A stretch of 64,000 nucleotides of DNA from Equus caballus (taxonomy: Eukaryota > Chordata > Mammalia > Perissodactyla > Equidae): contig NC_091699.1 of assembly GCF_041296265.1 (NCBI RefSeq), positions 57,386,101 through 57,450,100 of the forward strand, given 5' to 3'. A program made the translations under genes and the position numbers. How positions within the stretch are numbered: position 1 is the first letter of the stretch; every line of letters begins with the position of its first letter. The notes under the pieces are model-generated. The model saw only the letters and a list, made by a program, of their open reading frames with translations, was not told the DNA's origin and made no database searches. Below are positions 1 through 22,200 of this stretch, piece after piece.

Positions 1-255
1 AAGGTGACTCTCCTGCCCACTTACCCCTGGGCTCCCACCTCCCGCAGCGCGTTTTCTCGATCCCCGGACGCCCGCACCCTCTTTGCTCCTCTACCCCTCC
101 CCCATCCAAGGCCGGTCCCCCGCCGCCAACCTGGGCGCGGGGCTGTCCTGGATCCCCGGGGAGGAAGGGCCGAACCCCGCGCTCACCCAACCCCCCCCCA
201 TGCCCCCCCCCCAAGGCCGGGAATCCCCGGGCGGGAGGGCAGTCCCCGCGCTCAC
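1..255 (-). other. GC-rich start of window, probably intron of the death-fold gene
   Basis: This stretch lies immediately 3' of the donor site of the exon at 256-619 (minus strand) and is read as the beginning of its first intron. It is very GC-rich, with C runs near 190-212. I see no second exon before the window ends. Confidence 0.45.
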
Positions 256-619
256 CCGGGCCGTAGTCGTCCGCGGCGGCGGCGGCATTCTGCCAGCGGG
301 CCAGCAGGTCGGCGCGGCGCAGCTGCTGCAGCACCTTGGCGAGGACGCGCGGCGCGGCCGGCAGGTAGTAGTGCTTGGCGAGCAGGCTGGCCAGCCCCGA
401 CGCGCTGCCGCCCTCCAGCTCCAGCTGCAGCGGGCTCACGCGCGGCTCCTCGTCCACCGTCTTGAGGATGCGACGGAAGCTGCGCAGCTCTTGCGGGGAC
501 AGCAGGTCCAGGGTCTCCTGCAAGCGGCTCTGCAGCTCCTCCATGGCCGGCATGGTCTTCGAAGGCCACCGGAGGCCATCGGACCCCGAGCGCCGGCCGC
601 CCCCCATGCTTCCCTCCAT
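256..619 (-). CDS. First coding exon of an unrecognised gene with a death-fold (pyrin-like) sequence; gene continues off the left edge
   Basis: I do not recognise this gene. The minus strand is open from an ATG at 619 to a consensus donor (CCCGG|GTGAGC) at 256/255, ending in phase 1. In-frame ATGs at 619, 607, 553 and 544 are possible starts; 553 (ACCATGC) and 544 (GCCATGG) have the best contexts, and the similarity begins at 544. From there the 96 codons form a short helical domain: MEELQSRLQETLDLLSPQEL, then a basic helix (RSFRRILK), a loop, GLASLLAKHYYLP, and VLAKVLQQLRRADLLARWQ. The 'LSPQELRSFRRIL ... LLAKHY ... VLQQLRRADLL' spacing is that of the pyrin/death-fold superfamily, in which one exon often carries the whole domain. 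Third codon positions are nearly all G or C. The exon sits in a CpG island on the same strand as SLC25A38, about 4 kb past its 3' end. RPSA is the expected human neighbour on that side, but this is not RPSA. Function unknown. Confidence 0.6.
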
Positions 620-920
620 TGTCACCCAAAGATGCTGAAGCGTTCGTGCCTGAGGGACCAACCCGAGGAAGTCTCAGCCCTGCGCACCGCACACGCCTCC
701 CGCCTCTCCTCTTTGTTTTGAAAAACGGAGGCGTTTCCGCTGGTCTGGGGCCGGCGAGCTGCCGCGCCAGGCTGCTCCCGCCTTTCGTCCCCGCGGGCCC
801 CGCCCCCGCCGCGGAGCCACGCCCCGTATCCGAGCCTCCACGCTCGCGGTCCCGCCCCCGCCGCAGCCCGGGGCTTGTGCTCTCCCCGCCCGCAGAAAGA
901 GCTCCTGCTTAACCGTGGGA
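620..920 (-). promoter_or_regulatory. CpG-island promoter of the death-fold exon
   Basis: The sequence upstream of the ATG codons is dense in CpG and has several GC boxes (CCCCGCCCC-type, around 795-870). I see no TATA box at a useful distance. With the exon itself it forms one island from about 240 to 900, a typical housekeeping-style start for a leftward transcript. Confidence 0.55.
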
Positions 921-2806
921 GGCCGGCTTGGGAGAGCTGAGGGGTGAAAGTGGCTCTGGAGGGCTCCTCCGTGGTTCTCTGCCTTGCCTGCGTGTTAGCA
1001 TCACCTGGGGATCTTTAAAAACTCCTAGTGCCCGGGCCGCAATCTAGGCTGATTAGAATCTCTGGGCGGCAGACCCAGGCATTAGTAGTTTTTAAAGCTC
1101 TCCAGATGATAACGGTGTGCACCCAAGTTTCAGAACCACTGATCTTAGACTCCACAGTGTTTATTAGCTACCCAAGCCGGTGGTTCCCAAGGAGCGGGAA
1201 GAACTTGGACTCTGAAGTAACACCTGGAGGCTGTTGCATTGAGCCAGCTTTTTTTGGAGAGGGCGTAGTGACAAAGGCTAAGATTTGAGAATTTGAAGTC
1301 AGCGAGAAGTTAGAAATGTACACGACTCAGCCTGGGGGGCCGTGGAAGGGACATTGCCTTAGTGAGCAGACTTCAGCTTTTCAACCCCCCAACCCCGCAG
1401 TCATTATTGCTGGGTTCCCCGAGTTGATTGGGCCCTCAGGAACTGACTCACTCCAATCGTGGTTTGCCTCAGACTTACCCTTTCGAACAGCTGATGAAAG
1501 AATCTCAGGACCTCGTTGGAATCCTGATTCAAATAAACCGACTGTAAAAAATCTTTTTTGAGACAATCAGGTAAATGTGACTATGGGCTCCGTATTGGAT
1601 GATATGCAAAAAATTTAACTTTTTTCTGGTGGGATAACACTGTAGTTATGTAAGAGAAATGTCCATAATTTTTGGAGATGCATATTGAAGTCTAGAAGGG
1701 TGAAATGGTGTGATGTCTGGGATCTGCTTTCAAAAGCTTCGTCAAGGAAAGAAAAAAGGAGGGGCGGGGGAGAGGAAAGACAAGCAAGAGTGACAAAATC
1801 CTGATAATTGTTCCACCTGGAGGATGTGAATGAAGGGCCAGTGCACCATTTGCTGTACTCTCGTGATTGTTTGAAAAGCTTCATGATATATTTTTGGAAA
1901 TTGACTGTGATAGCAGCTTCAAAGCTTTGCTTCTGTCCTCCTTTGGTTCCTGCTTTCCTGAGCCTTATCTCTAGTCCCCAGATGACTGTTTCCTCCCACA
2001 AAGCCCAGCCTCTGAATAATTTGCTTTAAGTCTGAGGCAGCCAAAACAAATCAATCAAAAAAAAGGACACTGGGCAATGTTCCCAAAGCCAGCTGCAGCT
2101 CACTAGCCACTTCCTTCTGAACTGTAATAATACTCGTGGGAGACCGCAGGAGAGGAAGAAACAGGGCCTGGGGACCTGGCATATGCAGACCCCGGGGTCA
2201 CTAGCCTCTGCAGTCAGGATTCACAAAGGCAAATTTCAATTTTACCCCATGTTTAGAGAAAATTAGCTATTTCTCCAAATCTTGTGATTATTTGCCCCCA
2301 GAACAACAAATGAGGAGCACAGAAGGGGTCTCTAAGTGGCCTAAATTCACCAGCCAAGTATAAGGTGAGCAGATCTGCATTGGGATGAAGCCTATGCTTC
2401 TGGGCCTCATCTCTGCCCCCTTGCAGGGCCCTCACCAGCGCTAGGCTCCCACTGCCCAAAATGAGGGTCAAAGGAGACTGAAGAGGTCGTGGGAAAGGAC
2501 CTGACACCCTGCCTCAGAGTCTAAGTTCTTAGGATGCAGCCACTCCATCCATTGTCTGTGTAAACTGCCTTCCCTCATTCCTGGCCCAGCACCATTCCCA
2601 GTGCTCAGCACTTTCCTGCTTTTCCAGCACAAGGCCTCACGCACAGGTCACCAAGCACCAGTGGCTTAGGTGTCACTATGAGATTAGGATCCTTTGTCTT
2701 CTCCCATACTCCTCCCCATATCATCTTGAATAGGGCATTTTAACCTAAAACCTAAAGTATAAACTTAACTCAAACTTATAAATCATTAAACTTAATATGT
2801 ATGTTA
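921..2806. other. Non-coding spacer, mostly unassigned
   Basis: Apart from the MER5-like copy at 990-1142 I see no gene, RNA or clear repeat here. Open frames are short and lack domain-like sequence. Confidence 0.5.
990..1142. mobile_element. MER5-like hAT (Charlie) DNA transposon fossil
   Basis: The phrases 'GCATCACCTGGGGATCTTT', 'GATTAGAATCTCTGGG' and 'TTTCAGAACCACTG' are the familiar body of the non-autonomous MER5 family. The copy is old and diverged. Confidence 0.6.
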
Positions 2807-3253
2807 TAGGTTGACTTGTGTCCCCCAAAAAGGTATGTTGGATTCCTAACCCCCAGTTGCTATGAATGGGACCTTATTTGGAAACAGAGATCTTTGCAGA
2901 TGTAATCATGTTAAGACGAGGTCATTCTGGAGTAAGATGGGCCCTAAACCAATGACTGTGTCCTTAACAGAAGACAAAAATTTGGACATAGAGAGACAGA
3001 CACACGGGGGAGAAGGCATTGTGAAGGCAGAAGCAGAGACTGGAGTGATGACTGCCAAGAATCGCCAGCAAGCACCAGAAGCTGGAAGAGACAGGGAACA
3101 TCTTCCCGTAGAGACTTCCAAGAGAGCGTGGCCCTGCCGACACCTTCATTTCAGACTTGTAGGCTCCAGAACAGTGAGAGAATAAACTTCTGTTGTCAGA
3201 AGCCACCCAGCGTGTGGGAGTTTGCTGTGGCAGCCCTAGGACACCAAGAAAAT
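2807..3253 (+). mobile_element. Old MaLR (MLT1-like) solo LTR, fossil
   Basis: It runs from 'TTGACTTGTGTCCCCC' through 'CCTTATTTGG', 'CTCCAGAACAGTGAGAGAATAAA' and 'GCCACCCAG' to 'GCAGCCCTAGG', the order found in MLT1-type LTRs. It is heavily decayed. The AATAAA-containing tail shows plus orientation. Confidence 0.6.
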
Positions 3254-3264
3254 GTGCCAGAAAC

Positions 3265-3422
3265 ATTTGCTCATTTAACCCTACCACCCACCCCCAGGAG
3301 GGAGGAAATGTTACTAACCTCATTTCCCAAGCCCAGTTTCAAAAGTGTCTGAGGAAGTGGAGAGAGCCAGGCTTTCAACCTGGGCCCCCTGGGTCACAGC
3401 CCATGTTCTTAACCAGGAGGCC
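3265..3422 (+). repeat. MIR SINE fossil
   Basis: It keeps the MIR order: 'AACCCTACCACC' region, a decayed 'CTCATTTCCC' core, 'AGAGCCAGGCTTTCAACC' and 'GTTCTTAACC' near the end. Confidence 0.5.
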
Positions 3423-3477
3423 AGACTTGCCCCTTCTGCTGTTTGGATGAACTAACAGCCCTCTCCTAAGTATGAAA

Positions 3478-4470
3478 ATTGATAGAAAAACTTGGGTTCC
3501 CACTAGAATGCCTATAAGAATGCCTATAATAAATAAAACAGACAATAACAAGTGTTGAGGAAGATGTGGGCAAATCGGAACCCTCATATCCTGCTGGTGG
3601 GAATGTAAATGGTGCAGCCACTTTGGAAAATAGTCTGGTAGTTTCTTGAGTGGTTAAACATAGTCACCCCGTGATCCAGGAACTCCACTCTAGACATATA
3701 TGCAAAAGAAATGAAAATATATGTCCCCAAAACACTTGTGAAGGTTCATAGTGGCATTATTCAAAAATAATAATACGGGCCGGCCCAGTGGTGCAGTGGT
3801 TAAGTGTGCATGTTCCACTTCGGCGGCCTGGGGTTCGCCGGTTCAGATCCCGGGTGTGGACGTGGCACTGCTTGCCACACCATGCTGTGGTGGGCGGCCC
3901 ACATAGAAAGCAGAGGAAGATGGGCATGGATGTGAGCTCAGGGCCAGTCTTCCTCAGCAAAAAGAGAAGGATTGGTAGCAGTTAGCTCAGGGCTAATCTT
4001 CCTCAAAAAAAAAAAAATAAGAATTTTAAAAAATAATTTTAAAAAGTGAAAACAATTCAAATATTCCTCAATTGATGAATGGGTAAATAAAATATAGTAT
4101 AGGCATACAATGGAATATTATTCAACCATAAAATAAAAAGGGCAAAGTGTTGAACATGCCACATCATGGATGAACCTCAAAAACTTTATGCCAAAGAAAC
4201 CAGAACAAGAGACTACATATTTTATGATTCCATTTATATGAAATGTACAGAAAAGGCCAATCTATAGAGTCAGAAAGCAGATCAGTGGCTGGCTGGGGCT
4301 CAGAACAAGGATTAATTGTGAATAAGAGACCTGCTTGGGGATGAATGTGTTCTAAACTGATTTAGAGTGACGGTTGTACCACTGTGTAAAGTTTCTGAAA
4401 ATCACTGAATCATATATTTGAAATTGGTGAATTGTATGATATATAAAATAAAGCTGTTTAAAAAATTTTT
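3478..4470 (+). mobile_element. L1 3' end (ORF2 tail and 3' UTR), old
   Basis: Recognisable L1 phrases include 'CTGGTGGGAATGTAAATGGTGCAGCCACTTTGG', 'ATGGAATATTATTCAACCATAAA' and the closing 'TGAATTGTATGATATATAAAATAAAGCTG'. Reading is plus strand. An ERE interrupts it at 3777-4017, so the ERE is younger. Confidence 0.75.
3777..4017 (+). mobile_element. ERE SINE (tRNA-derived, perissodactyl)
   Basis: Head 'GGGCCGGCCCAGTGGTGCAG', B-box-like 'GGTTCAGATCCC', the doubled 'TTAGCTCAGGGC' motifs and an A-rich tail. It is inserted in the L1 3' end. Confidence 0.85.
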
Positions 4471-4517
4471 AGGTTTTAGAATCCACATAGGTCAAGAACC
4501 AGCCAACTTAAGACTAT

Positions 4518-4589
4518 TTTATTATTTCAGGACAGAGTGATGACGCTAGGTATGCCAAAGTCTTCAGTGATAAAGTGCTTCATTTTATT
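4518..4589 (-). terminator. Candidate poly(A) signals of SLC25A38
   Basis: AATAAA occurs on the minus strand at 4584-4589 and again at 4518-4523, about 640-710 bases after the SLC25A38 stop. The 3' UTR would then occupy about 4,500-5,230, free of recognisable repeats and ending just before the L1. Confidence 0.5.
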
Positions 4590-5230
4590 TATCTGAACTT
4601 CAGCTGCACAAAAATGCCAGAACAACTTAGAGTTGAAACAGTACAGGAGCCAAGATGAAAAAGTTTAATTTGGACACTTAAGAGGCTAGGAAGCCACTGT
4701 CCCCTCTTCTCCAGAGTCTCTGGGAAGGTGATTAGGAACCTTTTCTTCCTCATCCTAACATCCCCTCAGACGCAGACTTCAGCCTGGTGACAGTGACTCC
4801 TCTCTCTGAAGACCCCACCTCCCCTGCTGGAGCTCCTCGGCCACAGCGCGAGGCACACTGCCTTTCTGGCTTTGTGATGCCTTGCCCAAGAACACATCCA
4901 AAGAGGCACCATGGTGTAGACGGGTGGCTGAGGTGGAGCCACCTGGCAGAGCTCTCTCCGGAAATGCCTTTTCAAGTAGGCTTGCAGGGTACGCAAAGCC
5001 TTCTCCTGACTCCCCAAAGGGCTGCGTGTATCAGTGACTCCTCTTTGGGGAGATTCCGAGGGCTTGAGTCAGGCCCATCTATTCTCTACTTGAGTTGGGT
5101 AGCCGAAGGTGACGTATCTGCCTAGCTTTCCAGAGAGGACTTCATCTTACTCCAGGATGGTGAGAGGAGGCAGCCCATGGCAGAAAGCAGGCAGGGCAAC
5201 AGATCCCATCTTTTTGCAGTCCCCTCTCAG

Positions 5231-16656
<11,426 letters not shown>

Positions 16657-17119
16657 TGGAGAGGAGGCCTGCGAGTGCACCGGGCTCAGGGTGACGTCGG
16701 TGGGAGCTCAGCCCCGGCCCTGGCGACCTTGGAGGACAAGACGACGCGATGGCGGTAACCCGGCGACGCGTTCTAAGCCGGGGGCTCTCTGCCGTTTGCG
16801 CCCGTCGGGAGTCGGGACCTGAGCACCCACCGCCGGTGCGCAGCTCCGGGCGCCGTACCCGGCAACGACTCGCCGCTCTTCACTCGCTCCGCAGACACCG
16901 CGGCTCTGCTCTCCGGCCCATCCTGCCCCGCTGCAGCCTTCAGGACCGGAGCAAACCAGGCTCGGTGTAGTAGCCGGTGGAGAAAGCCGGAAGAACTAGA
17001 CAGAGCGGGGGGATTTAGCTTCCGGGGTTGGACGCTCCTGCCGAGCGCGTCAGGCCGTTCTCCTTAGTGCCACCTCTTGACGACGTCCGGAACTGCAGGA
17101 TCCGCGCTTTCCCGGCGCC

Positions 17120-17640
17120 CGGAGCTTAACCGGGTATTAACGCAGAGTTGGGCTTTTGGGTGCAACGTCTGGACGTATTTACGGTAGAGACTTGCTTTGC
17201 CCAACGCGGGAGCCCGTAGCCATCTGTGACTGTTGAGCGCTTGAAATCTGGGTAGTGTGCCTGAAGACCAGAATTTCAAGTTTTATTTAATTTTAATTTA
17301 TATTAAGAACTGAAGCAGTGAGGAATATTTTTCGCTTTAACACTTTATTGTTTTGGCAGACCCACATTTTCCCTTAAACGCTGAAAATTTAATTTAGGAA
17401 TTGACATGTGCTGTAAGTTATCCACACACTGGATTTCTAAGACTTCTGGTAATACGGTAAAATATCTCAATAATTTTTATATTATGCCGTGTTGAAATGA
17501 TATGTTTGATATATTGGGTTAGGTGAAATATGTTATGTAAATTAATTTTACTTGTTTCTTTTTACTTTTTTAATATATCTATTTGAACATTTAAAATTAC
17601 ACGTGTGGCCCACACTACATTTCTATTGGACAACTTTAGA
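17120..17640. repeat. Ancient dispersed repeat, family not named
   Basis: 'GTGACTGTTGAGCGCTTGAAAT', 'GTGTTGAAATGATATG', 'ATATTGGGTTAGGTGAAATATG' and 'CTATTGGACAAC' match a widespread old mammalian repeat that I remember by sequence but cannot name reliably. It lies just upstream of the SLC25A38 promoter. Confidence 0.45.
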
Positions 17641-17689
17641 CGGTTAAGATTACGGTTCTCTCTCTCATCTGGACTCTGTCCATAACCTT

Positions 17690-17880
17690 TTTGATCTCCC
17701 AACTTCCCATTCTTCCTGTCTGGTTAATCTCTAGCCAAATATTACTGCTGGGATCCTGACACTCCTGTTGAAAAAGGCGGGCAAGCACCTTCAGTGGCCC
17801 TGGATATTTGCAGAATAAAATCCAAACTTTTCATGACAACGGCCTTCATTGCTTTCCACTAGCCATTCTTCACCCAGGAA
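17690..17880 (+). mobile_element. LINE2 fragment
   Basis: 'CAGAATAAAATCCAAACTTTTCATG' and the preceding pyrimidine-rich sequence match the L2 3' region. Confidence 0.5.
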
Positions 17881-18037
17881 ATTTAGGTCAGGAAAGAAAC
17901 TGACGATTTAGGGAGCAAGATGCTGTTTTTGAAGGCTTCATTCCTGTGCTACTGAGACCCAAGGGACAGGCAAGAAAGTGGGCTCTTTATCCCTAGTGGA
18001 GATTAAGCAAAACATGAACATTAAAAAATATGTCTAC

Positions 18038-18258
18038 TGGGGCTGGCCCCGTGGCCGAGTGGTTAAGTTCCCGCGCTCCACTGCAGGCGGCCCAGTGTTT
18101 CGTTGGTTCGGATCCTGGGCTCGGACATGGCACTGCTCATCAAGCCATGCTGAGGCAGTGTCCCTCATGCCACAACTAGAAGGACCCACAACGAAGAATA
18201 TACAACTATGTACTGGGGGGTTTGGGGAGAAAAAGGGAAAAAAATAAAATCTTTAAAA
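18038..18258 (+). mobile_element. ERE SINE with perfect target-site duplication
   Basis: Head 'GGGCTGGCCCCGTGGCCGAG' and the 'ACAACTAGAAGGACCCACAAC' body variant. The duplication AAAAAATATGTCTAC (18023-18037 and 18259-18273) is perfect over 15 bases, so this copy is fairly young. Confidence 0.92.
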
Positions 18259-18273
18259 AAAAAATATGTCTAC

Positions 18274-19083
18274 AAACCTGTCTGGTAATTGTTGAATACT
18301 TTGCTACCCCTTGTTCTAAGCTACAAGACTCATTTTCTTTGTGCAATGTTGATAACTAAGCTGAAACTTCCTTTTATAGGAAGACTGACTGACTTAAAGC
18401 ATTCCTACTTGTGAGAAATAATGGATTGGTGTATTGCAGAGGCTGCTCTTGGCCACTGTGGGGGTGGGCAGAGGTGGGACCTAGAGTGAAAACCTGTTCC
18501 CCACTGCCCCACCCTCGGCAGGTGTGTTGGCTTGGCTCTGGGCTCAGAAGAAATGGGCTGGCTTTCAAGAGCGGTGTGTGCCTGCCAGGTTTTCCTCCTC
18601 TATCTGTTCCTGCCACACTCACAGCCCTGGAGCCCAGATTCCCCTCATCCCCTCTATCCTCCCCTCATGTTCCTGGGGACGCAGAGCCATATAAGATCAT
18701 TTGAAAGGAGCATTACCCATCAGCAGATGAGTGACGGTTTTGGAGCAGTACTTACTTAATGGCAGAACTTGGAGGAGTGAATTAAAAAATAAAAGGAAAA
18801 ATATCTGGCGAAAACATTGTGTGTGACTTTAGTTAAAAACAAGGTCATTAACATCAGGCAAGGCTTCCTTGACTTGTTTGCAGTCAGTGGAAGGTGATTT
18901 TGCTTCTATGACCGAACTCCCCCTGAGTTACACGTTGGGTCCTCAAACCCAATCTGGCCCTTTTTTTTCTGAGTTGGATGTTAAGGTTACATGATGCTTT
19001 CCCATCCCAATGATTGTAGACACTCTCTATCCGGGAAGAAATACACATATATCAGTTTGGCTACATGACCTTCATCTTAAAAC
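18274..19083. other. Spacer between the THEM-like gene and SLC25A38, nothing recognised
   Basis: Unassigned sequence between the THEM-like poly(A) signal and the ERE. I see no gene in it. Confidence 0.45.
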
Positions 19084-19089
19084 TTTATT
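19084..19089 (-). terminator. Poly(A) signal of the THEM-like gene
   Basis: AATAAA on the minus strand, 170 bases after the predicted stop. A short 3' UTR ending in a canonical signal supports a complete gene. Confidence 0.6.
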
Positions 19090-19258
19090 CACAACAAGCT
19101 TTGACATTTGGAGGCGTTTCCACCATCCAAGAAGGAAAGAGCTGGAGTAAACATGGGAAGGGAGATGAATAGGGGAAAGAGAAGCTGCTCCAAAGGAAGC
19201 TTGGTTTCCTGCCCTCCAGGGCAGGAGGAGATGTGCCTTACAGTGCCTTGCGTCTGTG

Positions 19259-22200
19259 TCACTTCATTTGGAAGAAGATGGCTGGAATGGTGAAGAGCAC
19301 ACAGGTGAGTTGCCCCCCATCTTCCAGAAAAACCAGCTCAGGGAGTCCTTTCCTGTCTGCCTGGAGGCACTTCCAGCTGCTTCTGGAAATATCTAAATTC
19401 CCTCTACTGTTGTCAAAGCAATGAGCCCACCTTTGCATTTTAGAAGCCAGTAGGGGATCAAGAGGGGAGATACCATGCACACTGTGCTGCCCCTCCCCTC
19501 CGCTGCATAAGCCTCTTTATGACTAGTTGCCTCCCAGAGAGGTAAATGAGCATGTTATGGTGATCTCCATCCTATAACTAACAGAGGCTGCTCTTCATTA
19601 GGACATCCCTCCCACCCTAAACTTGCACAATCTGAAAGAGCAACCTTAAGAGTCTCCAAGGGCAGCCACTCCTGTCAGCAGTAGGGGAAGTCGCCCTCTG
19701 TGCCCGGTCACAAGGATGGGCACAAACAGCAGGAACAAAGAATTCTAATGGCTTTACCAGAAGCTTCGGCAAAGAGGATGGTCCCGTCACTGTTTTGGGC
19801 TTCACAAGAGAGAAATACCTTTCTTCCTTCTGTGCCAGTTACCGTTGCCTCCAGCCTCACCACGGAGCCGAGGATGACTGGGCTGTGAGAGAGCAATGAG
19901 GTAGAGCAGCTCACGGGCTGGTCTCTGAGAAAGGAGTGGAAGACTCTATTGTGGGGTGGGGGGCTGCGTCCCTACCAGAAAGGGGGTCCTGGGATTCTAC
20001 TCCAAGCGCCGAGTATCAGGGGCATTGGGAGAGAGGAGCCACAAGGCAAGCCCAGGCTGTGTGGCATTTTGTTTTATCATCATATAGAAGCCACAAACCA
20101 CTCCATCAACATTGTAACAAACCGTTTCCCCATCCTCTGGAAAGATCAAGCTCCTCTTGTTTTCCTGCCATCTTCCCAGTGAGGAAAGATATGCTACATT
20201 TTGGCTAAAAGTTCATAAACGTTAGCACCTATTTTCTGGTCGCAGTTCTCCCAGTTGCTGACCAGTTTTTGAGTTGCCCACAGAGGTGAGCAGGACCCAG
20301 TTGCAGTTTGCATAATATCAAGTAGCTCTATCCACACATGGAAGGCTTTCTTCTTCTTTGGCAGAATGGCTCTAATCTGTAAACAAGTATTCCTTATGTG
20401 ATGGTGAGTTTTATATGTCAGCTTGACTGGGTTATCATCCCCAGTTATTCAATCAATGCTAATCAAGGAGTTGCTATCGAGGTATTTTGTAGATTCGGTT
20501 AATTTTAAGTAAAGGAGATTATCTTCAATAACCTGGGTGGGCCGAATCTATCAGTGGAAAGGCCTTAAGAACAAAACTGAGGCTTCCCTGAGGAAGAAGA
20601 AATACTGCCTTAAGACTGCAGCCTCGGTTCCTGCCCAAAAGTTTCCATCCTGATGGGCTGCCCTGTAGATTTCAGACTTGCCAGTCCCCACAACTGCATA
20701 AGTCAAGTCCCTGAAATAAATCTATCTATGTGTATGTTAATATATTAGTATTCTTTATAATAGCTACATTGATTAATATATTAATATAATATTTTGTGTC
20801 TACATCTGTTTCTCTAGAGAACTCTGACCAATACACCTTGTTCCCCTCCTTTGAGAGTAGGGGCTGTGTCTTGCCCTTCTCTGTGTGTTCTTGAGAGCTC
20901 ACCAAGGCAGAGCAGTGTTGTGCAAAGCAAGCAGACTTTGGAATGAGGCAGCGATGCTTGCATTTCATCCTGGCTTTGTCACTTGCCAGCTGGGTATTCA
21001 CCTCAGCTTCCTCACTTGTCAAATTGGAGATAATAGTACCTATCTCCCAGCGTTATAGTAAAGATCAAATGAAATAATGTGTGTGTAAGTGTTTAGTAAG
21101 ACACTAGTCGAATCTAAGGAGTTATCATTTCAGTAGGGGCCCAATAATTATTTGTGGACTGAGTTAAATATTTATGGGCACGTTGATTGATTTTCTCTAA
21201 GTCACCGGGGGCCAAAAATAGTTCGTCATCATCCTATGTAGAATATTTTTATTTTGTTCGAACACATAACCCATCTTCAAGCCTGGTGCCTTGTCCTTGA
21301 ATGAAAAAGGAACAGCTTAAAAGTTTAGATTGGTCCATGAGAAAAGCAGAAGTTAAATCTCCTCCTTGCAATCAGATTGCCGCCTGAGCCCTTATTTGCC
21401 ATCATAACACATGGAATAACCTCACACCAGCTTACTCCTCACTTGAACCCAGGCAAGGAAACAGACCTCCTGAAGGTGATGGTCATGGTCCCTGTAAAGA
21501 CTGCATTGGCACTGTAGTATGCCGTCGCGAAAAACGTGGTGTCTATCATGGTCCCCAGCGCACCGCCATGGATGATCCTGCAGGGCCAGACAAGGGGAGA
21601 AAGTGGAAGCAATACTGACCCAGGACCCCACTCTGCATGGCCAGGTGCTGGTGAGGCGAAATGCTGAAGAGTTCCCTGCCATCCAGGGCCACATTCTTAC
21701 ATTACTCAGGGTGGAGCGGAGAGAGGAAAACCAATGGAAGGGGAAGACAAGCAATGTTGTCTAATTAAGTTGCACCTGCTTAGTAGGGGATGAGCTATTC
21801 AAAGTGGCGGAAGGAGCCTTCCACCCACGGCCCGCTTTAACCTCAAATTCTGATGAATTTGTGTTCCCTCCTGGGTTAGTCTCAGGTGGAAATAGAAGGG
21901 TGCAGAGAAAACAGCATGGGCTTTGCAGGCAGAGAGACCTAACTCCGAATCCCACATTTCTAGCCATATGACCTCAGTCACATGGAGCACCTGTGGAGTC
22001 AGCACTTGGAGCACCTGTTTCTTCATCTATAAGTTAGAAAAAAAAGAGTATCTCCTTCTAAGAATTTTGGTGAGCATTAAATTAACACAGCCAAAGCTCC
22101 GTGTACTGGGTCTGGCATATTCTAGCCACTGAGCAAGAATAGCGTTTCCTTCTCATTTTTAATGTCAACTGCTTATTCCAGTGCTATTTAGGAGGTTGAG

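Noticed and set aside
256-619. Calling the left-edge exon RPSA
   Set aside because: RPSA begins with a non-coding exon and a different protein; the encoded sequence here is a helical death-fold-like domain.
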